Assembly: GCF_004138215.1 (NCBI RefSeq)
Contig: NZ_RYYS01000064.1
Span: 109,145 to 173,144, forward strand
DNA length: 64,000 nucleotides
Reading direction: 5' to 3'
Source of the DNA: Anaerophilus nitritigenes
Lineage (GTDB): Bacteria > Bacillota > Clostridia > Peptostreptococcales > Thermotaleaceae
Of this stretch, positions 9,300-18,916 are shown piece by piece. Position numbers and translations under genes: made by a program. The notes beneath the pieces were generated by a model. That model made no database searches and was not told the origin of the DNA. It worked only from the letters and a program-made list of their open reading frames with translations. Within the stretch, counting starts at the first letter, position 1; each line of letters opens with the position of its first letter.

Positions 9300-12200
9300 T
9301 TGAAAAGGATCATAAGTTTTTTATTGATTATGCTCATGGTTGTAGGAATTATACCTACATATGAATTGGTAGCTTGGGCAGATGAAGCTACAGTTACAGG
9401 TGTACTTGTAACAAAAACATATTCAAAGCCATTACAACTAGATGTGATGTATATTGAAGTAAAAGGTAATAATTTAGAGAAGTTAGGAGCAAATCCAGTA
9501 ATTGTTAGAGATCAAATGGGAGAACCTATACCACTTACTACAATTGTAGTGAGTGAAAAAAGACTTTATTATAAAATAGAGAAGCCTAAAGGAATTGCAA
9601 GAATGATAATTCATGGAGAAGATTATTTTATAGGTGCAGAAAAGATGCCACAAGTGACAAGTCTGACTCCTTCTAATGGATTAGTGAGGAGTACAGAGAC
9701 GTTAACTGTTCATGGAAATGGATTTAAAACTTTTGTAGATAATACAAATGGTAAAATAATCTTTTATAATAGCACTGGAGCTATAGATAATATAAAACCA
9801 GAAAATATAAAAGAAACTGAAATAACTAAAGAATTTTTGCAAAATAGCAAGGGAGGTCCTTATAGATTAGAACTGAAGTATACTGAACCTAAAGATGGAG
9901 AAAAAGCACCTCTTACAATAGAAGATAACTATGTAAATCTATTTACATTATTAGGAGATTTAAATATTTCTGATGATATAGAAATGTTTCCAAATCAAGG
10001 GGCACCAGGAACAGAAGTGACGGTTAGTGGAGATGATTTGATTGAAGATATGAGTGTTTTTTTCTTAAGAAATGAAAATGATTTATTTGATATTAAAAGT
10101 ATGGGACAGTTTGTACAATATAGGAAAGATGCTGATGGAAAGAAAGACTATTTTGTTGTAAAAGTTCCAAATTTAGAACAGGGAACTTATCATGTAATTT
10201 TGACCAATAAGGTAAATCCAGGACAAGACCCAAACCAAGTTATTCATAGCACAAAGGCTTTTGATAATAATATATTTATCATTATATCAGATGTAAATAA
10301 ACCAACGATAGAAGAAATAGATCCGAACAAAGGACCTGCTACAGGAATAGATGCTACTATTCGAGGAAGATATCTAGGAAGCATGAGTCCGAATATTTTT
10401 AAGCCAACAGTAGATCCAACTGTACAGCCAAATGGCAATTCATTAGAAGTAACTTATAAGAATGGAACAGAGGTGGTTGGTAAGTACTTAGGGGTACATA
10501 CAGATAATGGAGGCGTAGAGGTATTAGAATTAAAAAGGAAGCTAACAGGATATGTAGGAAATCAATTGGGATTTAGAGACGGTTCTATATTAAGTATAGA
10601 AGGGTATGATCGTATAGAGGTCACTGTTCCACAGGTTGCAGATGAAAAAATAGATCCTATAAAAGATGTAACAATAGAAATTGAGACCACTATAACTTAT
10701 AAGGATAAAGATGGAGTACCAAAGACAATAAAATTAACAGAAAGAGTAACAAAGTCGAAGGGCTTTACATTTGAACAATTAGGATATGATCCAAAGATCG
10801 ATAGTATACTTCCAGGCAAGATACCTGTAGATAAAACAGGAGTAGTATACAAAACTTCTTTAGAAGATATGAAAATATCTATATCAGGGCAAAATTTTTC
10901 TGTCTATAGATATATACAAAAAGATGCCGAAGGGAATGACATAGTAAAATATAAATATCCAGTAGTGAATATAGGAAATCAAATTATATTAAATAAAAAT
11001 GAAGATCCAAATGTAGAGATTAAGGTATTGGATAAAAATAATAATGAAATAGATGGATCTGAAGGAAATGAGTTGGGAGTTAGAATATTAGTTACTATTC
11101 CAAAAGGGTTACCTTCAAAAGGATTGAATCAAGGACATATAGGATCTAATACAGAGGTTTGGGTTAGAAATCCTTTGAGAAATGAAAATCCTACTGAGCT
11201 AGGTACTACTAGTAATCCAGGAGCTATACAATTTGTATCTGTAGATGATGGGAAAATACCAAAAATCACTAGTATTAATCCAAATACAGTAACTACAGAT
11301 GGACAAAAGGGAGTTGTGATTACTGGGCAAGATTTTGGAAAAAATGTAAAAGTGTATATGGATGGAGTAGAAATCAAAGGAGCAAAGAGAAATGAAATAG
11401 GGACAGAAATAACATTTGATGCGCCTCCTTCAAAAGAAGGTTTTGCTCAAATTATTGTACAAAATGAAGAAGGAGGAGCTGATGTATATTATCCTTTTAC
11501 CTATGTAAAAACTTATACAAATCCTAAAATTACAAATTTTACTCCCAAAAAAGGTACTGCAAAAACAATCGTGACTATTACAGGGGACAATTTTGTATAT
11601 CCTAATCCATTAGTAACAGATCTTGCAGGTATAGGAATTTGGAAAGTCATAGGAACTAGAGTACTTTTAGGGGGACAAGATGTAAATGAATATTATATGG
11701 AAGGGAAATCACCAGGTCTTCAAGCTTATACATCTAATGAACCTATTATTCAAATTCATAAAGAAGAGTTAAATAATCAAGAAAGATTAATGATTTCAGA
11801 AAATTATCATAGTATTATTTTACAAGAAGGAACGACAAATCCAAAATACTATATTATATTTTTTGATCCAAAAACAGGAGAATATAAACTAACAGATGGA
11901 GACAAACAAGTATATGTTATTGATATAAATAGTCAAAATCAATTAGTAGGGAAAAAAGATGGACAAGAATATGACTTAATTGTAGAGAATAATAAAATAA
12001 ATATAGATAGCAAAGAATTAATATTTAAAACTCCTTATGCTATCAAGGATGGAAAAATAGTAGGAAATAAAGTAAAGGTAATCAATCATAAAGAGATTAT
12101 ATTTGAAGTACCGCCTATGCCAAGAGAAGGTTATTACGATGTTACTGTAGTCAATCCAGATACAAATAGAGATTCAAAAATAGGAAATAATGGATTTTAT

Positions 12201-15200
12201 TATTCTTTTCAACCAGAATACAATCCAGAAATTTATGAAATTGATCCTAAAGAAGGTTCTGTAGATGGAGGATATTATATTAATATATCTGGAAAAGGCT
12301 TTAAAGATAATGGAATAGATCAAAAAACATCTGTAAGTATAGGGTCTGTAGAAGTAGACTCTAAAGATGTAGAAGTATCCCCAGATGGAAACAATTTAAG
12401 AATAAAGGTTCCAAAATATCCAGGAGATCTATCAAAAGAAACAGATATGGATAGAAAATCTGTAGTTGTATCTATTGTCAATCCAGATGGAGGAACTGCA
12501 AGTAGAATCAATGGATTTACTTATATTATTCCAATTTCTGATCCTAAAATTACAGGACTTATATTAAATAAAGGTTCAGCAGCAGGAGGAGATACAGTTA
12601 CCATAGAAGGATCGGGATTTCGTTTTTTTGAACCCTACAAAGATTTAAATAATACTGGACAATGGAATAAAGAACCTACACCAGATCCATATCGAGATCT
12701 AAATAAAAATGGACAGTGGGATGATATAAGATGGTGGTTAAGCCCAGAAATAAAACAAGCATATGATGAATTAGCAAAGGATTATCAAAAAAATATAGTT
12801 CCCATTCTTCCAAAGGTATATTTTGGAGGTAAAGAAGTACCAGTTCTTAGATTTACTGCATCTACACTAGAGATAGAGACACCAAAAGGTGCAGGAGGAG
12901 TTATAGAAGTATATGTGGTCAACAATGACTATGGAGTTTCTAACAAACTTTCATTTACTTATGAGTCTTCTAATCCTAAAATTAATAAAATATTACCAAA
13001 TGGAGGGAGAAAACAAGGAAAAGATAAAGTGGAGATACTAGGGGAAAATTTTTACGAGTCTGAAATTAAAGTAGTAACATCGCCTACTACGACTAAAATA
13101 GAAAAAATGCCTCTTGTACAATTTGGAAATCCTACAGATACTAAGATTTCAAATGGAACTATACCTATAGATGCTCTAGAGAATTCAGGAAGAATTAGAG
13201 ATAAAGAAAGTACAGTAAAAATTGATAACTTAACTGTAAAGTATAATGCTCATGAAGATGATCGAAAGTTAAACTTTACTATAGAAGAAGGCATAGGAAA
13301 AGATAAACAGATCTACCAACTTCATTATGATAAATATGATGATAAGGAAATATTTGTGCCTACATATTTATTTAAAAATGATCAAGGAGAAGAATATAGT
13401 GGATATGAATATATTAAAGTAAGCCTAGAGAGAGTAACAGGAGCTACGTCCACTTATAGACTTCGTGTAGATAGAGGATTTTCACCAGATTCAAAATTAT
13501 TAAAAATAGGTCAAATAAGTTTACTTACTCCATCTTACTATACAGTAGGAAACGTAGTAGTTACACTCTACAATCCAGATGGAGGAGTAGCTACTGGAAA
13601 CTATACTTATAAAAATCCTGATAGCAAACCAGTTATTAAAAATATTTTAAGAGATGGACAAGAAGGATATATAGAAGAAGATGGGAGAAAAATCATTCGT
13701 GTCAATTACAAAGGTGGAAATGTTATAGATGTGATAGGATCAGATTTTAGAAAACCAGTCAAAATTTCAATTGGAGAAGCAGCAGAAATCATACAAGGGA
13801 TAGAATATGTTCCAGATAATGCAATTTCACAGAAAATGACATTTACAATGCCTGCAGTAGATGCAAAATATATAGATACCTATCATAGAGTTGTTATTCA
13901 AAATGAGGATGGCGGAGTTGCAGGTTCAGATGAAACAAAACCCAATCCAATTTATATTCATATTATAGCAGGAGAGACAGATGGTTTAGCTATTACAAAT
14001 GTGACTCCGAAAATTGGACCTACTTTAGGAGGAACTGTAGTAACTATAGAAGGTAAAGATTTTAGATCAAAGATAGATGGTTATCCAAATGAAACATTAA
14101 AAGTATATTTTGGAGATGGAAAAGATCAAGTGAGAGTAAAAGATGAAGACATTATCTATATTTCAATAGATAAGATTCAGCTTAGAACACCAGCTCATAT
14201 TCCAGGGACCGTTTCTATTAAAGTAGAAAATCCAGATGGAACGATGGCACAGCTATCAAATGCATTTACTTATTTAAGTGCTCCAAACATTAATGATGTG
14301 GTTTTAACAGATCCAGACAATTTAAGTCAAGAGATATCTACAAATATTATTTCTGTAGAAGGAGGACAATATTTAAAAATCAAGGGTTCAGGTTTTATGG
14401 AAGGAGCAAGAGTTGTATTTGTACCAACTTTAAAAAATGCACCAAAAGATGAAACAGGAGATTTTGTATATCTTAAAGGAGATCCAAAGGATAAAAAAAT
14501 AGTAACAGGAACAGATGCAGTTGAAGTGAAATTTATAGACGGAGGAACACTTCTTGTTAAAACTCCTGCTGGAAAACTTGATACATTAGGAATAATCGTC
14601 ATAAATCCAGATAAGGGAGCTAGTAATATTTATGAAAATATCAAATATGGTCTTCCAGAAATGGAAATTCCTCAAGAAGTAAGAGCAGATATTGTATATG
14701 ATCAGTATATAAAAGTTAATTGGAAAGAAGTAAAAGATGCTAGGGAATATGAAATATATGTAGTTGTAGATGGTAAAAAAAGACAATTTGTAGGAAGTAC
14801 AGAGCTGACATCCTTTGTTTATGAAGATTTGGAGCCAAAAACTAGATACAAATTTGTAGTTACAGCCATTGGAAAATTTGGAGGATCTAAATATTCTATG
14901 GAAAGTAATCAAGTAAAAACTGGATCTAGTGTAGGACCTAAAGACCGCGATGGAGAACTAGGACAAAAAACTAAGATAGAAAGACAAGGAAATATTATAA
15001 ACGTAATCATTGGAGAAGATGATTACAATGATCATACAGATATTGATTTAACCAGAGGAAACCTAGCAGGAGCAAAAGATGTAGTGATTGCTATCCCATC
15101 TTATGTAGTTGCAAGAGCTGATGTAAAAGATATCAATATCATAGGTCAAGATTTTAATATTAAAATGAATCCAAAATCTTTTTATTCAGAAAAAGTAAGA

Positions 15201-15551
15201 GAGAATAAAAATAAAAAAGATTCAGGGGTAAAATTTATGATTTCTCAAGTTCAAAACTCATCAATCATAAGCGGCAACACTTCATTATCTAAAGAATATG
15301 AACTAAAGGCATTTGTATATGTAGGAAAAGAAAATAGCCCAATGAATTATCTTCCTTCTTATATACAAATTACATTAGATGTAGATGGAACAAAAGCAGA
15401 CTTAAGAAGAGTAAAAAATATATATTTAGCACGTTTCGATGAAGAAACTAGGCAATGGTTACCGATTGCAAATGGAAATACAGGAAGCTATGCCATTACA
15501 GGACTTAGTCAAAATTTAGGAAGATTTTCCGTAATAGGAAGTAGGAGGTAA
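9300..15551 (+). CDS. Giant secreted IPT/TIG-repeat protein with FnIII domain
   Basis: At 2083 aa this is the largest protein here. It starts at TTG 9300 behind AGGGGG (9287-9292), with a signal peptide ending near AWADE. About twelve IPT/TIG-like modules follow, recognised by the pattern P-x-I-x-x-(I/F)-x-P-x-x-G ... G-x-x-F and an ending V-x-N-x-D-G-G. Examples start at residues near 117, 232, 335, 655, 750, 975 and 1575. The eighth module has an insert with a duplicated DLNxxGQW motif, like an Asp-rich Ca2+ loop. A fibronectin type III domain lies near 1785-1878, and the C-terminal unit (KNIYLARFDEETRQWLPI, GRFSVI) is shared with the preceding protein. It is very probably a rod-like extracellular adhesin or surface-fibre protein without its own anchor. 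Its function has not been assigned. Confidence 0.75.
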   Translation: MKRIISFLLIMLMVVGIIPTYELVAWADEATVTGVLVTKTYSKPLQLDVMYIEVKGNNLEKLGANPVIVRDQMGEPIPLTTIVVSEKRLYYKIEKPKGIARMIIHGEDYFIGAEKMPQVTSLTPSNGLVRSTETLTVHGNGFKTFVDNTNGKIIFYNSTGAIDNIKPENIKETEITKEFLQNSKGGPYRLELKYTEPKDGEKAPLTIEDNYVNLFTLLGDLNISDDIEMFPNQGAPGTEVTVSGDDLIEDMSVFFLRNENDLFDIKSMGQFVQYRKDADGKKDYFVVKVPNLEQGTYHVILTNKVNPGQDPNQVIHSTKAFDNNIFIIISDVNKPTIEEIDPNKGPATGIDATIRGRYLGSMSPNIFKPTVDPTVQPNGNSLEVTYKNGTEVVGKYLGVHTDNGGVEVLELKRKLTGYVGNQLGFRDGSILSIEGYDRIEVTVPQVADEKIDPIKDVTIEIETTITYKDKDGVPKTIKLTERVTKSKGFTFEQLGYDPKIDSILPGKIPVDKTGVVYKTSLEDMKISISGQNFSVYRYIQKDAEGNDIVKYKYPVVNIGNQIILNKNEDPNVEIKVLDKNNNEIDGSEGNELGVRILVTIPKGLPSKGLNQGHIGSNTEVWVRNPLRNENPTELGTTSNPGAIQFVSVDDGKIPKITSINPNTVTTDGQKGVVITGQDFGKNVKVYMDGVEIKGAKRNEIGTEITFDAPPSKEGFAQIIVQNEEGGADVYYPFTYVKTYTNPKITNFTPKKGTAKTIVTITGDNFVYPNPLVTDLAGIGIWKVIGTRVLLGGQDVNEYYMEGKSPGLQAYTSNEPIIQIHKEELNNQERLMISENYHSIILQEGTTNPKYYIIFFDPKTGEYKLTDGDKQVYVIDINSQNQLVGKKDGQEYDLIVENNKINIDSKELIFKTPYAIKDGKIVGNKVKVINHKEIIFEVPPMPREGYYDVTVVNPDTNRDSKIGNNGFYYSFQPEYNPEIYEIDPKEGSVDGGYYINISGKGFKDNGIDQKTSVSIGSVEVDSKDVEVSPDGNNLRIKVPKYPGDLSKETDMDRKSVVVSIVNPDGGTASRINGFTYIIPISDPKITGLILNKGSAAGGDTVTIEGSGFRFFEPYKDLNNTGQWNKEPTPDPYRDLNKNGQWDDIRWWLSPEIKQAYDELAKDYQKNIVPILPKVYFGGKEVPVLRFTASTLEIETPKGAGGVIEVYVVNNDYGVSNKLSFTYESSNPKINKILPNGGRKQGKDKVEILGENFYESEIKVVTSPTTTKIEKMPLVQFGNPTDTKISNGTIPIDALENSGRIRDKESTVKIDNLTVKYNAHEDDRKLNFTIEEGIGKDKQIYQLHYDKYDDKEIFVPTYLFKNDQGEEYSGYEYIKVSLERVTGATSTYRLRVDRGFSPDSKLLKIGQISLLTPSYYTVGNVVVTLYNPDGGVATGNYTYKNPDSKPVIKNILRDGQEGYIEEDGRKIIRVNYKGGNVIDVIGSDFRKPVKISIGEAAEIIQGIEYVPDNAISQKMTFTMPAVDAKYIDTYHRVVIQNEDGGVAGSDETKPNPIYIHIIAGETDGLAITNVTPKIGPTLGGTVVTIEGKDFRSKIDGYPNETLKVYFGDGKDQVRVKDEDIIYISIDKIQLRTPAHIPGTVSIKVENPDGTMAQLSNAFTYLSAPNINDVVLTDPDNLSQEISTNIISVEGGQYLKIKGSGFMEGARVVFVPTLKNAPKDETGDFVYLKGDPKDKKIVTGTDAVEVKFIDGGTLLVKTPAGKLDTLGIIVINPDKGASNIYENIKYGLPEMEIPQEVRADIVYDQYIKVNWKEVKDAREYEIYVVVDGKKRQFVGSTELTSFVYEDLEPKTRYKFVVTAIGKFGGSKYSMESNQVKTGSSVGPKDRDGELGQKTKIERQGNIINVIIGEDDYNDHTDIDLTRGNLAGAKDVVIAIPSYVVARADVKDINIIGQDFNIKMNPKSFYSEKVRENKNKKDSGVKFMISQVQNSSIISGNTSLSKEYELKAFVYVGKENSPMNYLPSYIQITLDVDGTKADLRRVKNIYLARFDEETRQWLPIANGNTGSYAITGLSQNLGRFSVIGSRR

Positions 15552-15553
15552 TC

Positions 15554-17215
15554 ATGAAGAAAATTTGTATTAGTATAATATTGGTCATACTCACTTCAAT
15601 GATGAGCTTTGCAGATTACACAACTCCTTATAGAACAGGGATCATAGAAGGATATGTAAAAGATGTAGCAGATAATCAAATCAAAATAGAGGAATATGAT
15701 GGATCAGTCCATCTTCTTCCTCTTTCAAACAAAGCAGTGTGTACAATAGATCAAATCCCTGTTACTTTAAAGGATTTTAAAGCAGGAATGGAAGTTTTTG
15801 GAGAAATAAAAGGAAGAAGCGTGACGCTTCTTGAAAGTTATTCCACACAAAATCCAGGATATATTCCTCCAGGGGGAAAAGTTAGATCTGGAATTGTAAA
15901 AAAAATAGATAGGGATCAACTCATTATTAAAACATTGATGGGAGATGAAACTTATTTTACTTCTCCTGCTACTATTACCCTCAAAAAAGCTACGGATACA
16001 CAACTATCTTCCTTGTATGAAGGAGATCGAGTAAAATTATATTTTGATGAAATCAACTCTGATGTCATTAGTCGATTAAACATAGAAGGAAATAGTATTT
16101 TAATCAAAGACCTTTATAGAGCAGTAGTAAAAAAAGCAGATAATTTAGAAGATAAGATTGTATTTGATAAAGTAGAAGTATTTAAAAATGGAAAATGGGA
16201 TGAAATCAATAGAAGTATAACTCTTCCTTATAGTTCAGAGCTTCCACTTTATATAGGAGGACAAAAGGTTCCTTATGAAAATTTAAAATACTATAGAGGT
16301 AAAACTGCTTATTTAGCTATGAAGGATTTTTTTGGAACAGAAAAAATTGAAAAGATGGTACTTAAAAATCAATATGAAAGAAGTTATTCAGATAAAATTG
16401 AAAAAATTAATTGGTACGCAGATCAATTTGAACTTAAAAATAAAAAAAATATTAGCTTTACAGAAGGTACTATGATTATTAAAAATGGAAGATTAGTAGA
16501 CAAAGATGCTATTACTCCAAATGCAGATGCGTTTGTTGTAGCCGATGGAAGAGGAACGAATCAAATTGCAGGAGTGATTAGTATCTATAATGAAGACTTA
16601 AATAACTCAAATATAGGGCAGAATTATCTTTATGTAGGTAGAATGAACAGAATATTTGAAGATGCAGTTTATCTAAAAGATTTTTATCTTTTAAATAATC
16701 ATGAATGGGAATCTTATAGAACAAGAAGAGAAAGTGATGAAAAAGAATTATATTATGATCAAGATACGATGATTTATGATTTAGAAAATCAAAATTATGT
16801 TTCTGCAAAAGAATTTTTTGCCAAAGATTATGCAGTAGATGAAGATACAGATTCTGCAGAAGATAAAAACTTAAGAGATTGGTATGCTTATGCTTATACA
16901 GATGGAGATCGTATAGCAGGAATTATGGTACAAAAACATTTAGACTCTTTAAACAGACATAGAATGACTACTGGAAGTATAGAAAAAATTGAAGATGATC
17001 CACAAGTAGGTTGGACTGTTTCTTTAAGAGATAGCAAAGACTACAGTCATCGTCATGATAAATGGATGATAAAAAATTCTACTATTAGAGTAAATTTAAG
17101 AAAAGCTATGATCATAAAAGATGGAAAAATTATTGAGCCTGAAATGTTAAAAACAAGTGATAGATTATATGTAGTCAGAGATGATTTTACTGCAAAAGTA
17201 GTGATTGTAAAATAA
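15554..17215 (+). CDS. Secreted protein made of repeated small beta modules
   Basis: A 553 aa exported protein with a signal peptide ending near SFAD. After this the sequence consists of about five or six units of 65-90 residues. Each unit has a strand such as G-x-V-x-x-(I/V)-x-x-x-x-I-x-(I/L), a turn, a polar stretch often containing NG, and an acidic GDRVKLYFD-like or K(A)GMEVFGEI-like closing strand, as at residues 22-90, 100-170 and 460-553. The same kind of module occurs behind the SLH triplet of the 697 aa protein. There is no SLH domain in this protein. The ATG at 15554 is only two bases after the previous stop, with AGGAGG inside the end of that gene, so translation is likely coupled. 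Its molecular role is unknown. Confidence 0.7.
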   Translation: MKKICISIILVILTSMMSFADYTTPYRTGIIEGYVKDVADNQIKIEEYDGSVHLLPLSNKAVCTIDQIPVTLKDFKAGMEVFGEIKGRSVTLLESYSTQNPGYIPPGGKVRSGIVKKIDRDQLIIKTLMGDETYFTSPATITLKKATDTQLSSLYEGDRVKLYFDEINSDVISRLNIEGNSILIKDLYRAVVKKADNLEDKIVFDKVEVFKNGKWDEINRSITLPYSSELPLYIGGQKVPYENLKYYRGKTAYLAMKDFFGTEKIEKMVLKNQYERSYSDKIEKINWYADQFELKNKKNISFTEGTMIIKNGRLVDKDAITPNADAFVVADGRGTNQIAGVISIYNEDLNNSNIGQNYLYVGRMNRIFEDAVYLKDFYLLNNHEWESYRTRRESDEKELYYDQDTMIYDLENQNYVSAKEFFAKDYAVDEDTDSAEDKNLRDWYAYAYTDGDRIAGIMVQKHLDSLNRHRMTTGSIEKIEDDPQVGWTVSLRDSKDYSHRHDKWMIKNSTIRVNLRKAMIIKDGKIIEPEMLKTSDRLYVVRDDFTAKVVIVK

Positions 17216-17227
17216 GGGGGAGAAAAG

Positions 17228-18718
17228 ATGAAAAAATTCATAGTAAGTTTTATACTTATTTGTATGATAATTGCTCCTATGAGTGTATGGGCACAGCCCC
17301 CTGGTTTTTCTGGAGGAGTGAATAATGAATATGAGTATGAAGAAGTAGTATTTATTACAGGAGAGCCGATACGATTTATAGGAACTATTGATATAAAAGG
17401 AAACGAAAAGGATACGCAAAAGACTATTACCTATACTTTTAAGTTAAAAACATCAAATGGAGATAAGCTAGATCGAAAAATAAATTTAGAAACCATTTAT
17501 GACAAAAGAAATGATAAAGGACAAACAATAGGACAAACTACTTTAAAATCATTCAAAGAATCTATTCAAATAGGAAAAAATAAATATGAGCTTTTAAAGG
17601 ATGGAGGGTATGAACTATCCAAATCAGATATCATAGACAATCGTCCTGCATCAGATTTTTATTCTGGGAATTTAAAAGCAAGAAAATATTATACAATTAA
17701 TAAGAATGAAGGAGAAGTCATTGTAGAAATGACTGGAGGAAATGTAGGCTATAAAAATTTCTGGGGAGGTACAGAAACGCAAATATTAGATTATACAATT
17801 ACAAGTACAAAAAAAGTAAAAGATAACGATAAAGAAGAAGACAGTACATGGTCAGCTACAGTCCAAGCTCAAGTTTCAGATAGCTTAACAAAAAATTTAA
17901 GATATTCAGCTAATGAAGCAAATTTTTCAAGCTTTTATGGAGGGCATATAAGAGTAACGAATGAAGAAATGGTTACAAGATATGAATATGACCTTCCAAG
18001 AGTTAGAGATGATAAAATAGATAATAGAAGAAGAAATATAGGTTCTATAGATATAAAAAAAGAAATGCTTCCAAAGGTTGAAAGATTAGTAATTCCAAAG
18101 TTTAGAGATATTGGGGGACATTGGGCAGAATCTTCTATTAAAAAATTATATTCACTAGATGTATTTGATGAAAATTCTTCATTTTTCAAACCTGATGTAG
18201 CTTTTACAAGGGGAGAATTTGTAAAAGCAGTTATGAAAGCTTGTAATATCAGACCTTCTATACAAGATGAGAAAAAAAGTAGAAGAAGAAATGCTCCTAA
18301 AGAAATATCTCCATTCCAAGATATTAGCACAAAAGATGAAATTTATCCTTATATAAAAGATGCAGTAGACAAAGGCTTGATTCAAGGAATATCAAAGGAC
18401 TTATTTAGAGCAAAAGATCCTTTAACAAAAGCTGAGGCTATTACTGTGTTAATAAAAGCATTAGGCTTTGATTCCAAAGCTCCTGCACCAGGATTTTATA
18501 CATCCTTTACAGATGATCGAGAAATTCCTATATGGGCAAAGGATAGTATCTATATGGCAAGAGAAATCAATCTAGTCAGTGGAGATAGTTTTAATAGAAT
18601 TAATCCAAACAAACCTATTACAAGAGGTGAAGCATCTGTGATGCTTGTTAGATTTTTAGAGTTTTTACAAAGAGATTTACAAAAGGATTATAGAGAAGAT
18701 ATAATAAACTTCCATTAA
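17228..18718 (+). CDS. Secreted protein with three C-terminal SLH domains
   Basis: A 496 aa protein and the last gene of the giant-protein operon. Signal peptide ends near VWAQ. Residues 30-280 form a beta-rich region of unknown type (EYEEVVFITGEPIRFIGTI, then TYTFKL and TWSATVQAQVSD). SLH units lie near 292-340 (FRDIGGHWAESSIKKLY, FTRGEFVKAVMKA), 360-415 (YIKDAVDKGLIQG, LTKAEAITVLIKALG) and 423-482 (IPIWAKDSIYMARE, ITRGEASVMLVRFL). It is the only member of the operon with SLH domains and may anchor the two giant anchorless partners to the wall polymer. That role is inferred from co-transcription. The ATG follows AAGGGGGAGAAAAG, 12 bases after the previous stop. Confidence 0.8.
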   Translation: MKKFIVSFILICMIIAPMSVWAQPPGFSGGVNNEYEYEEVVFITGEPIRFIGTIDIKGNEKDTQKTITYTFKLKTSNGDKLDRKINLETIYDKRNDKGQTIGQTTLKSFKESIQIGKNKYELLKDGGYELSKSDIIDNRPASDFYSGNLKARKYYTINKNEGEVIVEMTGGNVGYKNFWGGTETQILDYTITSTKKVKDNDKEEDSTWSATVQAQVSDSLTKNLRYSANEANFSSFYGGHIRVTNEEMVTRYEYDLPRVRDDKIDNRRRNIGSIDIKKEMLPKVERLVIPKFRDIGGHWAESSIKKLYSLDVFDENSSFFKPDVAFTRGEFVKAVMKACNIRPSIQDEKKSRRRNAPKEISPFQDISTKDEIYPYIKDAVDKGLIQGISKDLFRAKDPLTKAEAITVLIKALGFDSKAPAPGFYTSFTDDREIPIWAKDSIYMAREINLVSGDSFNRINPNKPITRGEASVMLVRFLEFLQRDLQKDYREDIINFH

Positions 18719-18720
18719 TA

Positions 18721-18746
18721 AAGAGCAGAAGAAATTCTGCTCTTTA
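18721..18746 (+). terminator. Terminator of the giant surface-protein operon
   Basis: AAAGAGCAGAA (18721-18731) pairs exactly with TTCTGCTCTTT (18736-18746) around GAAA. It begins two bases after the TAA of the SLH gene. A degraded second version of the same hairpin lies at 18842-18863. Confidence 0.85.
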
Positions 18747-18841
18747 ATCTATTTTCTCTCTGTTTCTATATTTTCACAAATTCTCAGCAATTGTTCCGCA
18801 TTTTATACTTTCTCTAAAAACTTTATTTATTAACAGTCGAA

Positions 18842-18863
18842 CAGCGGAAGAAATTCTGCTTTG
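18842..18863. repeat. Near-copy of the upstream terminator hairpin
   Basis: CAGCGGAAGAAATTCTGCTTTG repeats the core of the terminator at 18721-18746 (AGCAGAAGAAATTCTGCTCTTT) with a few changes. It may be a local duplication or a back-up terminator ahead of the next promoter (a TATAAT-like box lies just after 18880). Confidence 0.5.
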
Positions 18864-18916
18864 TTTATTTGATTCGTGATATAATATATACATATAAAAT
18901 AGAAAGGAAGATTTTT

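Noticed and set aside
14586..14912. Antisense frame of 108 aa inside the 2083 aa gene
   Set aside because: It is opposite the FnIII domain, with no ribosome site or recognisable protein features.
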